A stretch of 64,000 bases of DNA from Stenotrophomonas maltophilia. Its GTDB lineage: Bacteria; Pseudomonadota; Gammaproteobacteria; Xanthomonadales; Xanthomonadaceae. The translations under genes and the position numbers were made by a program. This document shows, in pieces, positions 54,852-62,882 of the stretch. Numbering within the stretch: the stretch's first letter is position 1; each line of letters starts with the position of its first letter. The stretch lies in NCBI GenBank assembly GCA_900113425.1, contig FOZF01000001.1:2067283-2131282 (forward strand). The letters are read 5' to 3'. The notes below the pieces were generated by a model. The model did not search any database. It saw only the letters and a list, made by a program, of their open reading frames with translations, and had not been told where the DNA came from.

Positions 54852-56300
54852 TCACATCAATGCGTCGGCCAGGCGTGCGATGCCTTCGCGGCTGCGGCGC
54901 CAGGCAGGACGCTTGCGCCACTGCTGCAGGTCGAGCTGGCGCGACTGGCGCAGGTAATCGTCTTCGATGGCACACAGCTGCGTCACCAGCGCGCGGTCGT
55001 AGCAGACCAGGCCGATCTCGGCATTCAGCGCGAACGAGCGGATATCCATGTTGATCGAGCCGAGCACCGCGATGTCTTCGTCCACGCTCATGTGCTTGGC
55101 GTGCAGGAACTGCGGCTCGTACAGGGCAATGCGCACGCCACAGCGCAGCAGCTCGTCGTAGTACGCCTCCTGCGCCCAGGCGGTCAGCCGCTGGTTGTTG
55201 CTGGCCGACAGGATCAGCTGCACCTGCACCCCGGACAGCGCGGCGATGCGCAGCGCGCTCAGGGTCGCTTCGTCCGGCACGAAGTACGGGGTGACCATCA
55301 CCAGCCGCCGGCGGGCCAGATGGATCAGCGCGGCGACGGCATCACGCGCGTTGCTGTACGGATAGGCCGGCCCGCTGGGCAGCAGCTGGGTGGCAACATC
55401 GTCGCTGCACTCGGGTACGTCGGCAATGACGTCCAGGCGCTGGCCGGTCTCGATGTACCAGTCGCTGGCGAACACGGCTTCCAGGTGTGCCACCGCCGGG
55501 CCGCGCACACGCGCCACCAGTTCGCGGTTGGGATGGCCGGGCACGAACTCCGGCCGCGCCAGGTTCTGCGAACCGATGTAGCCCACTTCGTTGTCGATCA
55601 CCGCGATCTTGCGATGGTTGCGCAGGTCCATGCGGCCGCTGCGGCGCCAGCGCAGCCCGCCGGGCAGCATCGCCCGCACTTCGATATCGCGCGCCTGCAG
55701 GCGCTTGCGGTAGGCGCGCAGGCCGCGCTTGGCGCCCACCGCGTCCAGCAGCACCCTGCACTGCACGCCACGGGCGGCGGCACGCTGCAGCGCCTCGACG
55801 ATGGCCTCGCCCACCGAATCGTCGAACATCAGGTAGTACAGCAGGTGCACGCGGTCTTCGGCCTGGTCGATGTCGGCGATGAGCGTGTGCAGCGATTCGT
55901 CGTAATCGGTGAGCAGATCGACGGCGTTGCCGTGCACCGGCATGAAATCGCCCTGGCGCTGCACCAGCGGCACGATTTCCGCACTGGCGGTGTCCGATTC
56001 CGGCTTCCAGCGCAGGCGGCGCTGCAGCGCCTGCTCTTCGCGGATGACCTGCGAGGCCTCGGCCTGGCGGCGGATGCGCTCGCGCGACAGCCACGGGTGG
56101 CCGAACAGCAGATACAGCGGCAGGCCCAGCAGCGGCACGAAACCGACCAGCAGCAGCCAGCTGCGGGCCGCGCCCGGCGTGGTGCGGGTCGGAATCCAGC
56201 ACAGCGCGACCAGCCGGATCAGCCAGTCGATCAGCAGCAGATACGATCCCAGCAACCACTCGACCAGCATCGCGTCGTCCGTCGGCAGGTGATGGGCCAT
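54852..56300 (-). CDS. cls: Cardiolipin synthase
   Basis: A 482-residue phospholipase-D-superfamily enzyme. Two N-terminal TM helices (about residues 17-36 and 46-66) are followed by two HKD motifs: first HRKIAVID with the GSQN block and second HAKHMSVDEDIAVLGSINMD. It joins two phosphatidylglycerol molecules to make cardiolipin and glycerol at the inner membrane. Confidence 0.93.
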   Translation of the reverse strand: MAHHLPTDDAMLVEWLLGSYLLLIDWLIRLVALCWIPTRTTPGAARSWLLLVGFVPLLGLPLYLLFGHPWLSRERIRRQAEASQVIREEQALQRRLRWKPESDTASAEIVPLVQRQGDFMPVHGNAVDLLTDYDESLHTLIADIDQAEDRVHLLYYLMFDDSVGEAIVEALQRAAARGVQCRVLLDAVGAKRGLRAYRKRLQARDIEVRAMLPGGLRWRRSGRMDLRNHRKIAVIDNEVGYIGSQNLARPEFVPGHPNRELVARVRGPAVAHLEAVFASDWYIETGQRLDVIADVPECSDDVATQLLPSGPAYPYSNARDAVAALIHLARRRLVMVTPYFVPDEATLSALRIAALSGVQVQLILSASNNQRLTAWAQEAYYDELLRCGVRIALYEPQFLHAKHMSVDEDIAVLGSINMDIRSFALNAEIGLVCYDRALVTQLCAIEDDYLRQSRQLDLQQWRKRPAWRRSREGIARLADALM

Positions 56301-56317
56301 TCTGCCCAGCAGGGTGT

Positions 56318-56373
56318 GTAGAGTCGAGCTTGCTCGACTGCCTCAGCGCAGCCGAGCACGGGCTCGGCTCTAC
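56318..56373. repeat. Inverted pair of GTAG elements (GTAGAGTCGAGC / GCTCGGCTCTAC)
   Basis: Two SMAG-type hairpins face each other: GTAGAGTCGAGC-TT-GCTCGACT and AGCCGAGC-ACGG-GCTCGGCTCTAC. The core differs from the CGCCGGGC type, so at least two sequence subfamilies of GTAG elements are present. Confidence 0.8.
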
Positions 56374-56388
56374 AAGGGAGGGCGGGCC

Positions 56389-56637
56389 TCAATGCCGCAC
56401 CGGTACCTCGCACAGCTGGCGCACCGATTCGGCGTGGCGGCGGCCGTTGAGCGCCATGCAGGCAATGGCCTGCGCGGCCCGCTCCAGCTGTGCGTCCGGC
56501 AGCGGCGAGGAGGTGCCCTTGTTCAGCGCCAGGTGGTGGTCGCACAGCAGCAACGCCATGCCCTCGATGCCTTCCAGCATGCGCTGCAGGCGCAGCCAGC
56601 CCAGTTCCAGGTCCTGCCGGTGTGATGGGGTGTTCAT
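56389..56637 (-). CDS. Small helical protein of unknown function
   Basis: An 82-residue, mostly helical protein (ELGWLRLQRMLEGIEGMALLLCDHHLALN, then PDAQLERAAQAIACMALNGRRHAESVRQL) with two cysteines (Cys32 and Cys60). AGGAGG lies 6 nt before the ATG, a strong start. No family recognised; it stands alone between repeats and a long gene-free gap. Confidence 0.7.
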   Translation of the reverse strand: MNTPSHRQDLELGWLRLQRMLEGIEGMALLLCDHHLALNKGTSSPLPDAQLERAAQAIACMALNGRRHAESVRQLCEVPVRH

Positions 56638-56773
56638 GCAGCCTCCTTCAACGGATCTGGCCACCGGTGAAGGTGGCGGACGATGCGTGGTTGCAATACC
56701 GGGGAACAAGCAACGGGAACAATCCGGCGGGCACACGGCCCCCACGCACCGCCCGCCAGAAGGCAGAGCGGGT

Positions 56774-56809
56774 CGCCAGCCGCTGCAAAAGCAGGGGCAG
56801 CGGCTGGCG
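56774..56809. repeat. Perfect 13-bp inverted repeat hairpin
   Basis: CGCCAGCCGCTGC / GCAGCGGCTGGCG with a 10-nt A/G-rich loop. On the plus strand it is followed by AATTTA, a weak terminator-like tail, but no plus-strand gene precedes it. Confidence 0.6.
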
Positions 56810-57015
56810 AATTTACCGTTACTCGATTCCTCGGGATTGCAAGCCCGGCCGCTGCATCTGCAGCGGCTCGCCATCATGGACACAGCGAAGCCAGTGATTC
56901 CAATTGATTTGGATCGCGCGAACTGCCGGAACCGGTAGGAAGAATCACTTATCGCATTCGGCCCATGATTCCGCGCACTGCGCCATAGGCGACAGCCTGC
57001 GCAAGGAGTACGGCC

Positions 57016-57036
57016 GTGCCGGCCAAGGGCCGGCAC
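57016..57036. repeat. Perfect 9-bp inverted repeat
   Basis: GTGCCGGCC-AAG-GGCCGGCAC, a palindrome of the GCCGGC type, lying just beyond the rpmG terminator. Confidence 0.6.
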
Positions 57037-57063
57037 CCACCAGACCAGACGACAGGCAAGAAA

Positions 57064-57086
57064 AAACCCGCCACAAGGGCGGGTTT
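57064..57086 (-). terminator. Rho-independent terminator of rpmB-rpmG
   Basis: AAACCCGCC-CTTGT-GGCGGGTTT on the minus strand, continuing into T-rich sequence (TTTTTTC to 57061). It lies 28 nt after the rpmG stop. The opposite strand also carries a short T-run, so it may work in both directions. Confidence 0.9.
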
Positions 57087-57114
57087 CTTCGCGGGGACCA
57101 GCAATCCGTGCGGA

Positions 57115-57279
57115 TTACTTGATCTTGCCTTCCTTGTACAGGACGTGCTTGCGCACAACCGGATCGTACTTCAGGAATTCCATCTTCCCCGGGGTGTTCT
57201 TCTTGTTCTTGTCCGTGGTGTAGAAGTGGCCGGTACCGGCCGAGGAAATCATACGGACCTTATCGCGCTTGCCTGCCAT
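57115..57279 (-). CDS. rpmG: 50S ribosomal protein L33
   Basis: A 54-residue protein, [17 protein letters not shown] at the start and ...[11 protein letters not shown] at the end, matching bacterial L33. It lacks the CXXC zinc ribbon cysteines, so it is the zinc-independent form. It lies 13 bp after rpmB, the normal rpmB-rpmG operon. Its length (165 bp) makes it easy to overlook. Confidence 0.97.
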   Translation of the reverse strand: MAGKRDKVRMISSAGTGHFYTTDKNKKNTPGKMEFLKYDPVVRKHVLYKEGKIK

Positions 57280-57292
57280 GATGCTTTACTCC

Positions 57293-57529
57293 TCAGACCT
57301 TTTCGCCGCGCGCACGCAGCTCAGCCAGAACGGAATCGATGCCGTTCTTGTCGATGGTGCGCAGTGCATGCGCGGAAACACGAAGCTTGACCCAGCGGTT
57401 CTCGCTGGCCACCCAGAAACGGCGCTCGTGCAGATTCGGCAGGAAACGACGACGGGTCTTGTTGTTGGCGTGCGAGACGTTGTTACCCGTCTGCACTCGC
57501 TTGCCGGAAACCTGGCATACGCGGGACAT
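57293..57529 (-). CDS. rpmB: 50S ribosomal protein L28
   Basis: A 78-residue protein starting [27 protein letters not shown], as in E. coli L28 (78 aa), ending ...[16 protein letters not shown]. First gene of rpmB-rpmG; the long leader upstream is described separately. Confidence 0.98.
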   Translation of the reverse strand: MSRVCQVSGKRVQTGNNVSHANNKTRRRFLPNLHERRFWVASENRWVKLRVSAHALRTIDKNGIDSVLAELRARGEKV

Positions 57530-57696
57530 TGCGCACCTCGATAGTAGTTGTTGTCAGCCCGTAGCCCGGGAGACGGCGGCCTCGGTGGTTGCCCACCACA
57601 CGTCAAGAGAATCAAAGGGTTACGCTGGCGTTGGGCGGCCGGGGACGTGCTCCCGGGGGCGCCGCCCGGCACGAAACCGGACACAGCGAGCCGCGC

Positions 57697-57725
57697 ATTA
57701 TGCATGCAATCAAGGCCTTGCGCAA
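57697..57725 (-). promoter_or_regulatory. Putative sigma-70 promoter of rpmB-rpmG
   Basis: On the minus strand: -35 TTGCGC (57725-57720), 17-nt spacer, -10 CATAAT (57702-57697). Transcription would begin near 57690, giving a leader of about 160 nt before rpmB that includes GGTGG-GCAA-CCACC. Confidence 0.6.
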
Positions 57726-57771
57726 GTTACCCACAGGAGCGGCCGGGCGTGGGCTCGGCCCTGCCGGTGCA

Positions 57772-58665
57772 TCACCCCAGCGCTTCCACCACCCAGTCGA
57801 TGAATACCCGCAGACGCTGGCTCATGTGACGGTTCGGCGCAAACATGATGTGCATCGGCATCGACGGCAGCTGCCAGGCCTGCAGCAGCGGCAGCAGTTC
57901 ACCGCGTGCCACGTGCGGCTCGGCCATGTAGCTGGGCAGGGCGACCACGCCCAGCCCGGCCAGGCCGGCGGCGAGATAGGCATTGCCGTCATCGAAGCCG
58001 ACCGTATGGCGGCCCTGCACCTGGATGGTCTCATCGCCGCGCCGCGCGGCGAAGATCCGCGCCCGGCCGCTGCGGGGGCTGAGCAGCCCGACCATGTGGT
58101 GCTGCGGTCCCTCCAGCGCGCGCGGATGCTCCGGCAGACCACAGCGCTGCACGTAGTCCGGGCTGGCATGGAAGCCGATGGGCAGCTCGCCCAGTGGCCG
58201 TGCGACCAGGGCCGGGTCGGCCGGAGTGCCGCCACGGATCACGCAGTCGACGTTGTCGGCGATGACGTCGACCTCGCGGTCGCTGACGCCGATGTCCAGC
58301 TGGATGTCGGGATAGCGCGCCTGGAAGTCCGGCAGTGCCGGCACCAGCCGCAGCCGCGCATAGGGCCCGGGCACGTCGATGCGCAGGCGGCCGCGCGGCT
58401 GCACGGCGGCATCGCCCAGGCCACCCTCCACCTCTTCCAGCTCGGCCAGCAGGCGGGCAATGCGGGGGTAGTAGGCGGCACCATCGGCGGTGACGCTGAC
58501 CCGCCGCGTGGTGCGGTTGAGCAGGCGCAGACGCAGGTGCGCTTCCAGCTGCTGCACCAGCTGGGTCACCGTGGTGCGACTGATCTGCAGGGTCGTCGCG
58601 GCACGGGTGAAGCTGCCGGTCTCCACCACGCGGGCAAAGGCGCGCATGGCCTCGAAGCGGTCCAT
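57772..58665 (-). CDS. LysR-family transcriptional regulator
   Basis: A 297-residue LysR protein of the CrgA/DsdC-like subgroup: N-terminal FEAMRAFARVVETGSFTRAATTLQISRTTVTQLVQQLEAHLRLRLLNRTTRRVS, then a substrate-binding domain. It is divergent from the RidA-like gene across 107 bp and probably regulates it. GATTG-N15-CAATC in the gap (58674-58698) is a possible binding site. Confidence 0.93.
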   Translation of the reverse strand: MDRFEAMRAFARVVETGSFTRAATTLQISRTTVTQLVQQLEAHLRLRLLNRTTRRVSVTADGAAYYPRIARLLAELEEVEGGLGDAAVQPRGRLRIDVPGPYARLRLVPALPDFQARYPDIQLDIGVSDREVDVIADNVDCVIRGGTPADPALVARPLGELPIGFHASPDYVQRCGLPEHPRALEGPQHHMVGLLSPRSGRARIFAARRGDETIQVQGRHTVGFDDGNAYLAAGLAGLGVVALPSYMAEPHVARGELLPLLQAWQLPSMPMHIMFAPNRHMSQRLRVFIDWVVEALG

Positions 58666-58772
58666 CGGCGATCCGATTGTTTGGGTTGTGCGATCAATCT
58701 AGTCCGATCATCGCCGTATATCCAGACAACGATCGCGAGCAGGATGGCGGTTCTTCCCATCAGGCCCTTCCC

Positions 58773-59162
58773 ATGTCACACCGCGATGTCGTTTTCCCCG
58801 TTGGCCGCCAGGCCCTGTATGACCGCAACCGCTACTCTCCGGCGATCCGGTCCAATGGCTTCCTGTTCGTCTCCGGCCAGGTCGGCAGCCGCGAGGATGG
58901 CTCGCCCGAACCGGACTTCGAGGCGCAGGTCCGCCGCGCCTTCGACAATCTCGATGCGGTGCTGGCCGCCGCGGGCTGCACGTTCGATGACGTGATCGAC
59001 GTGACCGTGTTCCTGGTCGATCCGGAGAAGAACTTCGAGAAGGCCTGGGCGATCGTGCCCGAGTACTGGGGACAGGCGCCCCACCCCACCCTGACCGGTA
59101 TCGGCGTGACCTGGCTGTACGGCTTCCAGTTCGAGATCAAGGTGATCGCGAAACTGCCGTGA
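58773..59162 (+). CDS. RidA/YjgF-family protein
   Basis: A 129-residue protein of the Rid family: NGFLFVSGQVG near residue 30, NLDAVLAAAGCTFDDVIDVTVFLVD in the middle, and the C-terminal ends IKVIAKLP. Whether the catalytic Arg of true RidA (imine deaminase) is kept is unclear: the usual RxxVxV-type position reads TGIGVTWLYGF, so it may be a non-RidA subgroup member. Start ATG 58773; the upstream extension is not supported. Confidence 0.85.
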   Translation: MSHRDVVFPVGRQALYDRNRYSPAIRSNGFLFVSGQVGSREDGSPEPDFEAQVRRAFDNLDAVLAAAGCTFDDVIDVTVFLVDPEKNFEKAWAIVPEYWGQAPHPTLTGIGVTWLYGFQFEIKVIAKLP

Positions 59163-59196
59163 GCGGAACGGCGCCGGCCCGCACCGGTTGCCAGCG

Positions 59197-59883
59197 CTAC
59201 TCGGATGCGAACTGCAGCGTGCGGCGCCAGCGCAACGGCTTCGCCTGGCGGGCCGGGTCGGGACCGAACCGGCTCAACCAGCCTGCCGCAAGCGCACGCT
59301 CGCGCAGGCGCTCACCCACGCCCTCGGCATGCTCCACCTCAACGTGGGTCACCTTGCCTTCCGCATCCACATCCATCGCCCAGACCAGCGTGCCCACCCA
59401 CTCGGCCGGCGGAATGGACGCGTCGTAGTTCGGCCGCCCAGCCACATACGGCTGGTCGTGGCGCAGGTACAGGGGCGATGTCTCGAGCCGGTGGTCCACG
59501 CGGATCTGCGCACTGCCACGGCGCCCATCGCCCAGCACGGCGTCGACAGTCCACATCCCCGCGGCCCCGGCGGTGCCCAGATCGGCCTCGTAGCATTTCT
59601 TGCGGCCACGGTAATCCTCATGGGCCGTGCGCGAGACCCGTCCGCCGTTGGCATCACGGATCTCGATCTGCAGCCCACCCACGTCGGTGTCGTCGAGATC
59701 GGCGGCCACGCAGATGCGATGGTCATGCTGTCCATCGGCAATGAACAGCTGCGTCTGCGCGCGCGCCAGCGCATCGGCCGGCGTCGGCGACCACAGGAAC
59801 TCCACATAGACATCGTCAGCCGCGCTGGCGGCCGGGCTGACCAGGAGCAGCACCAGGCCTGCTGTGGCAATGCGTGCGTTCAT
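59197..59883 (-). CDS. Secreted protein with TonB-like C-terminal domain
   Basis: A 228-residue protein: signal peptide residues 1-22 (cut after ASA-AD), then a beta-rich periplasmic domain with Cys58 and Cys96, then a C-terminal region resembling the TonB C-terminal fold (PPAEWVGTLVWAMDVDAEGKVTHVEVEHAEGVGERLRERALAAGW). It lacks the proline-rich linker and N-terminal TM anchor of a true TonB. Start ATG 59883. Divergent from the czc genes, with no clear functional link. Confidence 0.8.
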   Translation of the reverse strand: MNARIATAGLVLLLVSPAASAADDVYVEFLWSPTPADALARAQTQLFIADGQHDHRICVAADLDDTDVGGLQIEIRDANGGRVSRTAHEDYRGRKKCYEADLGTAGAAGMWTVDAVLGDGRRGSAQIRVDHRLETSPLYLRHDQPYVAGRPNYDASIPPAEWVGTLVWAMDVDAEGKVTHVEVEHAEGVGERLRERALAAGWLSRFGPDPARQAKPLRWRRTLQFASE

Positions 59884-60024
59884 CTTCCTGCCTCGATGAC
59901 GGGACTCCATGCCGGGCGGAGGGTGGAACAGCGCAATCCCCCGCCTGAACGGGAGATTCCGACGAATTCCCGAAGTGGCCATTGATATTGTATCCGGCGA
60001 AAACCGCTTGCTAGCCTCCCCTCC

Positions 60025-60360
60025 ATGCGCCGGATCGCCCGCCACCTACGCTCGTACCTGCTGATGCTGCTGATGGCGGCATTCGTGGTCGTGCCGGTGG
60101 CCGACGCGCTGGCGTGCGCGGTGGAACCGCATGCCAGCGTGGCACATGTGGAGCCGGCGGCCGATGACACCGCAGGCGACAGTGACAGCAAGCACACCGG
60201 TGCCTGCGCGCATAACCACTGCCACCATTCCACCTCCAGCCTGCCGGCGAACACCTTCGCCGCCTTCGATGCGCCGCTGCCGGCGCGCTGGATGACGGCC
60301 GGCGATGCGACGGCCTACGCCGTCGCCCAGGATGAACTGACGCGTCCCCCCCGGGCGTGA
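60025..60360 (+). CDS. CzcI-like His/Cys-rich secreted protein
   Basis: A 111-residue protein with a signal peptide (residues 1-30, cut near ADA-LAC) and a metal-binding-looking cluster HTGACAHNHCHHS (about residues 57-69). CzcI-type proteins precede czcCBA operons in other bacteria and modulate induction or bind metal in the periplasm. It is 56 bp upstream of the outer-membrane gene and is probably the first gene of the operon. Confidence 0.75.
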   Translation: MRRIARHLRSYLLMLLMAAFVVVPVADALACAVEPHASVAHVEPAADDTAGDSDSKHTGACAHNHCHHSTSSLPANTFAAFDAPLPARWMTAGDATAYAVAQDELTRPPRA

Positions 60361-60416
60361 GCTGAGCGCGTCCCGCTGCTGCGGGCTCCCGTTTCACTCA
60401 CAACCGGAATCCCCCT

Positions 60417-61670
60417 ATGTCGATCCTGACACCACGGTCGCCGCGTGCGGCCGGGCTGGTCGTCGCCGTGTTGCTGGGCCTGGCCCCGGCGGCATCGGTG
60501 ATGGCGCAAGCTGCTCCTTCCTACGACACCCTGCTTGAACGCCTGGACCAGCTGCCCGGTGCCCGTGTGGGCTCGGCGCTGGCCGAGGCGGCCGACGCCC
60601 GCGCCGACCAGGCCCGTGCGCTGCCCAATCCTTCCCTTTCCTGGTCGGCCGAGAACGCGTGGGGCACCGGCTCCTACGGCGGCATGGGCAAGGCCGAGAG
60701 TGTGCTCAGCCTGTCGCAGCCGCTGGAGGTCTGGGGCCAGCGCGGCGCGCGCGTGCGTGCCGCCCGTGCCGAGGCCCAGGCCGCCAATCTGCGTGGCGCG
60801 CAAAGCCGCAGTGATGTTGCCGGCCAACTGGCCGCGGCCTACGCACAGGCAGAGAGCGCATTGCGCCGTTACACCCTGGCCGAAGAGGCGCTGGCCCTGA
60901 CCCGCGACGATGCCAATGCCGTCAATGCCATGGTCAGGCAAGGGCGTGAGCCGCAACTGCGTGCGGTGCAGGCGCAGAGCGAGGTGGCCAATGCCAGCGC
61001 CGCGCTGGACGAGGCGCTGGCCTTCCGCGATGCCGCGCTGGCGCGGCTGGCCGGCGCCGCGCTGCTGGATTCGCCGGTGCAGTCGATCGACAGCAGCCTG
61101 CTCGACCGCGCACCTCCGCTGCCACGCGGCGCCACCGATGCCGCACTCGCGGTGCGTATCGCCGAAGCCGAAGCGGATGCGGCCGGCAGGCTGGTGGACG
61201 TCGAGCGCAAGCGGGCGCTGCCCGACCTGAGCCTGACCGCCGGACAGACCCGCTTCCGCGAAGGCGGCGAACGCGCTTACACGCTCGGCGTCAGCCTGAC
61301 CGTGCCGTTGTTCGACCGCAACCGGGGCGGCATCCGTGCCGCCAGTGCCGACCAGCGCGCGGCCGAAGCCCGCCTGGACCAGCAACGCCGCGACAGCGAG
61401 GCCGGACGGCTGTCGGCCATTGCCGGGCTGAAGGCCGCCAGCAGCCGCACCCGCGCCGCCGATGAAAGCGTGGTGGCGGCCGAGGAAGCCTATCGGCTGG
61501 CCCGCGTCGGCTTCGATGCCGGACGTATCTCGCAGCTGGAACTGCGCAGCACGCGCAGTGCGCTCATCGCCGCCCGCGGCACCGCGGTGGATGCGCGCCT
61601 GTCGCGCGTCGCCGCGGAAATCGATCTTGCCCGCCTCGAGGGGCGCGCACCCTTTGTGGAGGCCCCATGA
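60417..61670 (+). CDS. czcC: CzcC-type TolC-family outer-membrane efflux protein
   Basis: A 417-residue outer-membrane channel. Signal peptide residues 1-30, then the TolC-family repeat architecture of two long coiled-coil halves (VGSALAEAADARADQARALPNPSLSW and the second AADAAGRLVDVERKRALPDLSLTAG). It forms the outer exit duct of a metal RND pump. The stop overlaps the CzcB start (ATGA). Confidence 0.9.
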   Translation: MSILTPRSPRAAGLVVAVLLGLAPAASVMAQAAPSYDTLLERLDQLPGARVGSALAEAADARADQARALPNPSLSWSAENAWGTGSYGGMGKAESVLSLSQPLEVWGQRGARVRAARAEAQAANLRGAQSRSDVAGQLAAAYAQAESALRRYTLAEEALALTRDDANAVNAMVRQGREPQLRAVQAQSEVANASAALDEALAFRDAALARLAGAALLDSPVQSIDSSLLDRAPPLPRGATDAALAVRIAEAEADAAGRLVDVERKRALPDLSLTAGQTRFREGGERAYTLGVSLTVPLFDRNRGGIRAASADQRAAEARLDQQRRDSEAGRLSAIAGLKAASSRTRAADESVVAAEEAYRLARVGFDAGRISQLELRSTRSALIAARGTAVDARLSRVAAEIDLARLEGRAPFVEAP

Positions 61671-62872
61671 CACTGTCCCGTTCCTTTCCCCTGCTTGGCG
61701 GCGTCCTGCTGGCCGTTCTCCTCGCCGGCTGCGCCGGCAATGCGCAGCCACCGGAAACAGCCGACGCCACTGCAGCCAAAGCCGGCAGCGATGACGGCCA
61801 CGGCCACGCGGCCGACAGCCCGGACGCCAAGGCCGACGCTACCAAGGCACCGGCCGACGCCGACGAAGGCGTGGTGCAGCTGACGCCGGAACAGATCAAG
61901 GCGTCCGGTATTGAAGTGGTGGCCATCGGACGCGGTGGTGGCGGCTCCACCCGCCTGTCGGGCCGTGTGGAACCGTCGGTGGGCGCACGTGCCTCGGTGG
62001 CGTCCACCGTGAGCGGTCGCGTCGAACGCGTGCTGGTGGCGCCGGGCACGGCGGTGAAGCAGAACCAGGCGCTGGCAATCGTGGTCAGCGGCGAAGCCGC
62101 CGTATTCCGCGCCAATGCACTGGCCGCATCGGCCGAAGCCGAGGCGGCACGCCTGGCCTACGGCCGCGACAAGGCGCTGGTCGAACAGGGCGTGGTCGCC
62201 CGCCAGGAGCTGGAAGCGTCGCGCGCCCGTTCGCTGGCCGCACAGGCGCAAGCGACTGCCGCACAGGCGCAGGCCGCAGCCAACGGTGCGCCCGATGCCA
62301 GTGGCCGCGTGCGCATCACCAGCCCGGTGACCGGCATCGTCGGCAACGTCCAGGTCACTCCTGGCGGCGTGGTCGCCGCAGGCAGCGCGGTGGCCGATGT
62401 CGCCGATCCGGCGATGAACGAGCTGGTGTTCACCGCACCGCCTGCGCTGGCCGCGCAGGTCACCCCGGGCATGACGCTGGACGTCACGGTGCCGGGCGGC
62501 AGCTTCACCGCCACGGTTACCGGTTCTGCGGCTGACGTGCGCCAGCAGGGCGGCGTGGCGGTCATCCGCGCGACGCCGGTGGACGCAGCCTTGCCGCCGG
62601 CCGGTTCGCCGGTCTCGGCCATGGTTGTTACCGAAAGCCGGGACGGTGCACTGAGCGTGCCAGCCGATGCCGTGCAGAACGTCGACGGCAGCAGCGCCGT
62701 GTTCGTCGCCGTGGAAGGCGGTTTCAAGGCACAGCCAGTGCTGGCCGGCCGTCGTGCCGGTGATCGCATCGAGATCCTGGGTGGACTGAGCGGCAACGAA
62801 CGCATCGTCGGCACCAATGCCTTCCTGCTCAAGGCCGAACTGGCCAAGGGCGAAGCCGAGCACGGCCACTGA
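61667..62872 (+). CDS. czcB: CzcB-type periplasmic adaptor (membrane fusion protein)
   Basis: A 401-residue lipoprotein adaptor: signal peptide and lipobox LLAGC near residue 23, then a His/Asp-rich segment (DDGHGHAADSPDAK, about residues 43-56) that may bind metal. Lipoyl/barrel-sandwich hybrid and alpha-hairpin follow (VSGRVERVLVAPGTAVKQNQALAIV; ALVEQGVVARQELEASRARSLAAQAQATAAQAQ), then the beta-barrel domain. It connects CzcA to CzcC. Confidence 0.9.
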   Translation: MTLSRSFPLLGGVLLAVLLAGCAGNAQPPETADATAAKAGSDDGHGHAADSPDAKADATKAPADADEGVVQLTPEQIKASGIEVVAIGRGGGGSTRLSGRVEPSVGARASVASTVSGRVERVLVAPGTAVKQNQALAIVVSGEAAVFRANALAASAEAEAARLAYGRDKALVEQGVVARQELEASRARSLAAQAQATAAQAQAAANGAPDASGRVRITSPVTGIVGNVQVTPGGVVAAGSAVADVADPAMNELVFTAPPALAAQVTPGMTLDVTVPGGSFTATVTGSAADVRQQGGVAVIRATPVDAALPPAGSPVSAMVVTESRDGALSVPADAVQNVDGSSAVFVAVEGGFKAQPVLAGRRAGDRIEILGGLSGNERIVGTNAFLLKAELAKGEAEHGH

Positions 62873-62882
62873 GGAGGCGACC

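Larger units (their letters stand above)
56638..57058. other. Gene-free region rich in inverted repeats
   Basis: About 420 bp without a supportable ORF. It holds a perfect 13-bp inverted repeat (56774-56809), CCGCTGCA-TC-TGCAGCGG (around 56849-56866) and GTGCCGGCC-AAG-GGCCGGCAC (57016-57036). No tRNA cloverleaf or promoter could be fixed. Confidence 0.5.
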
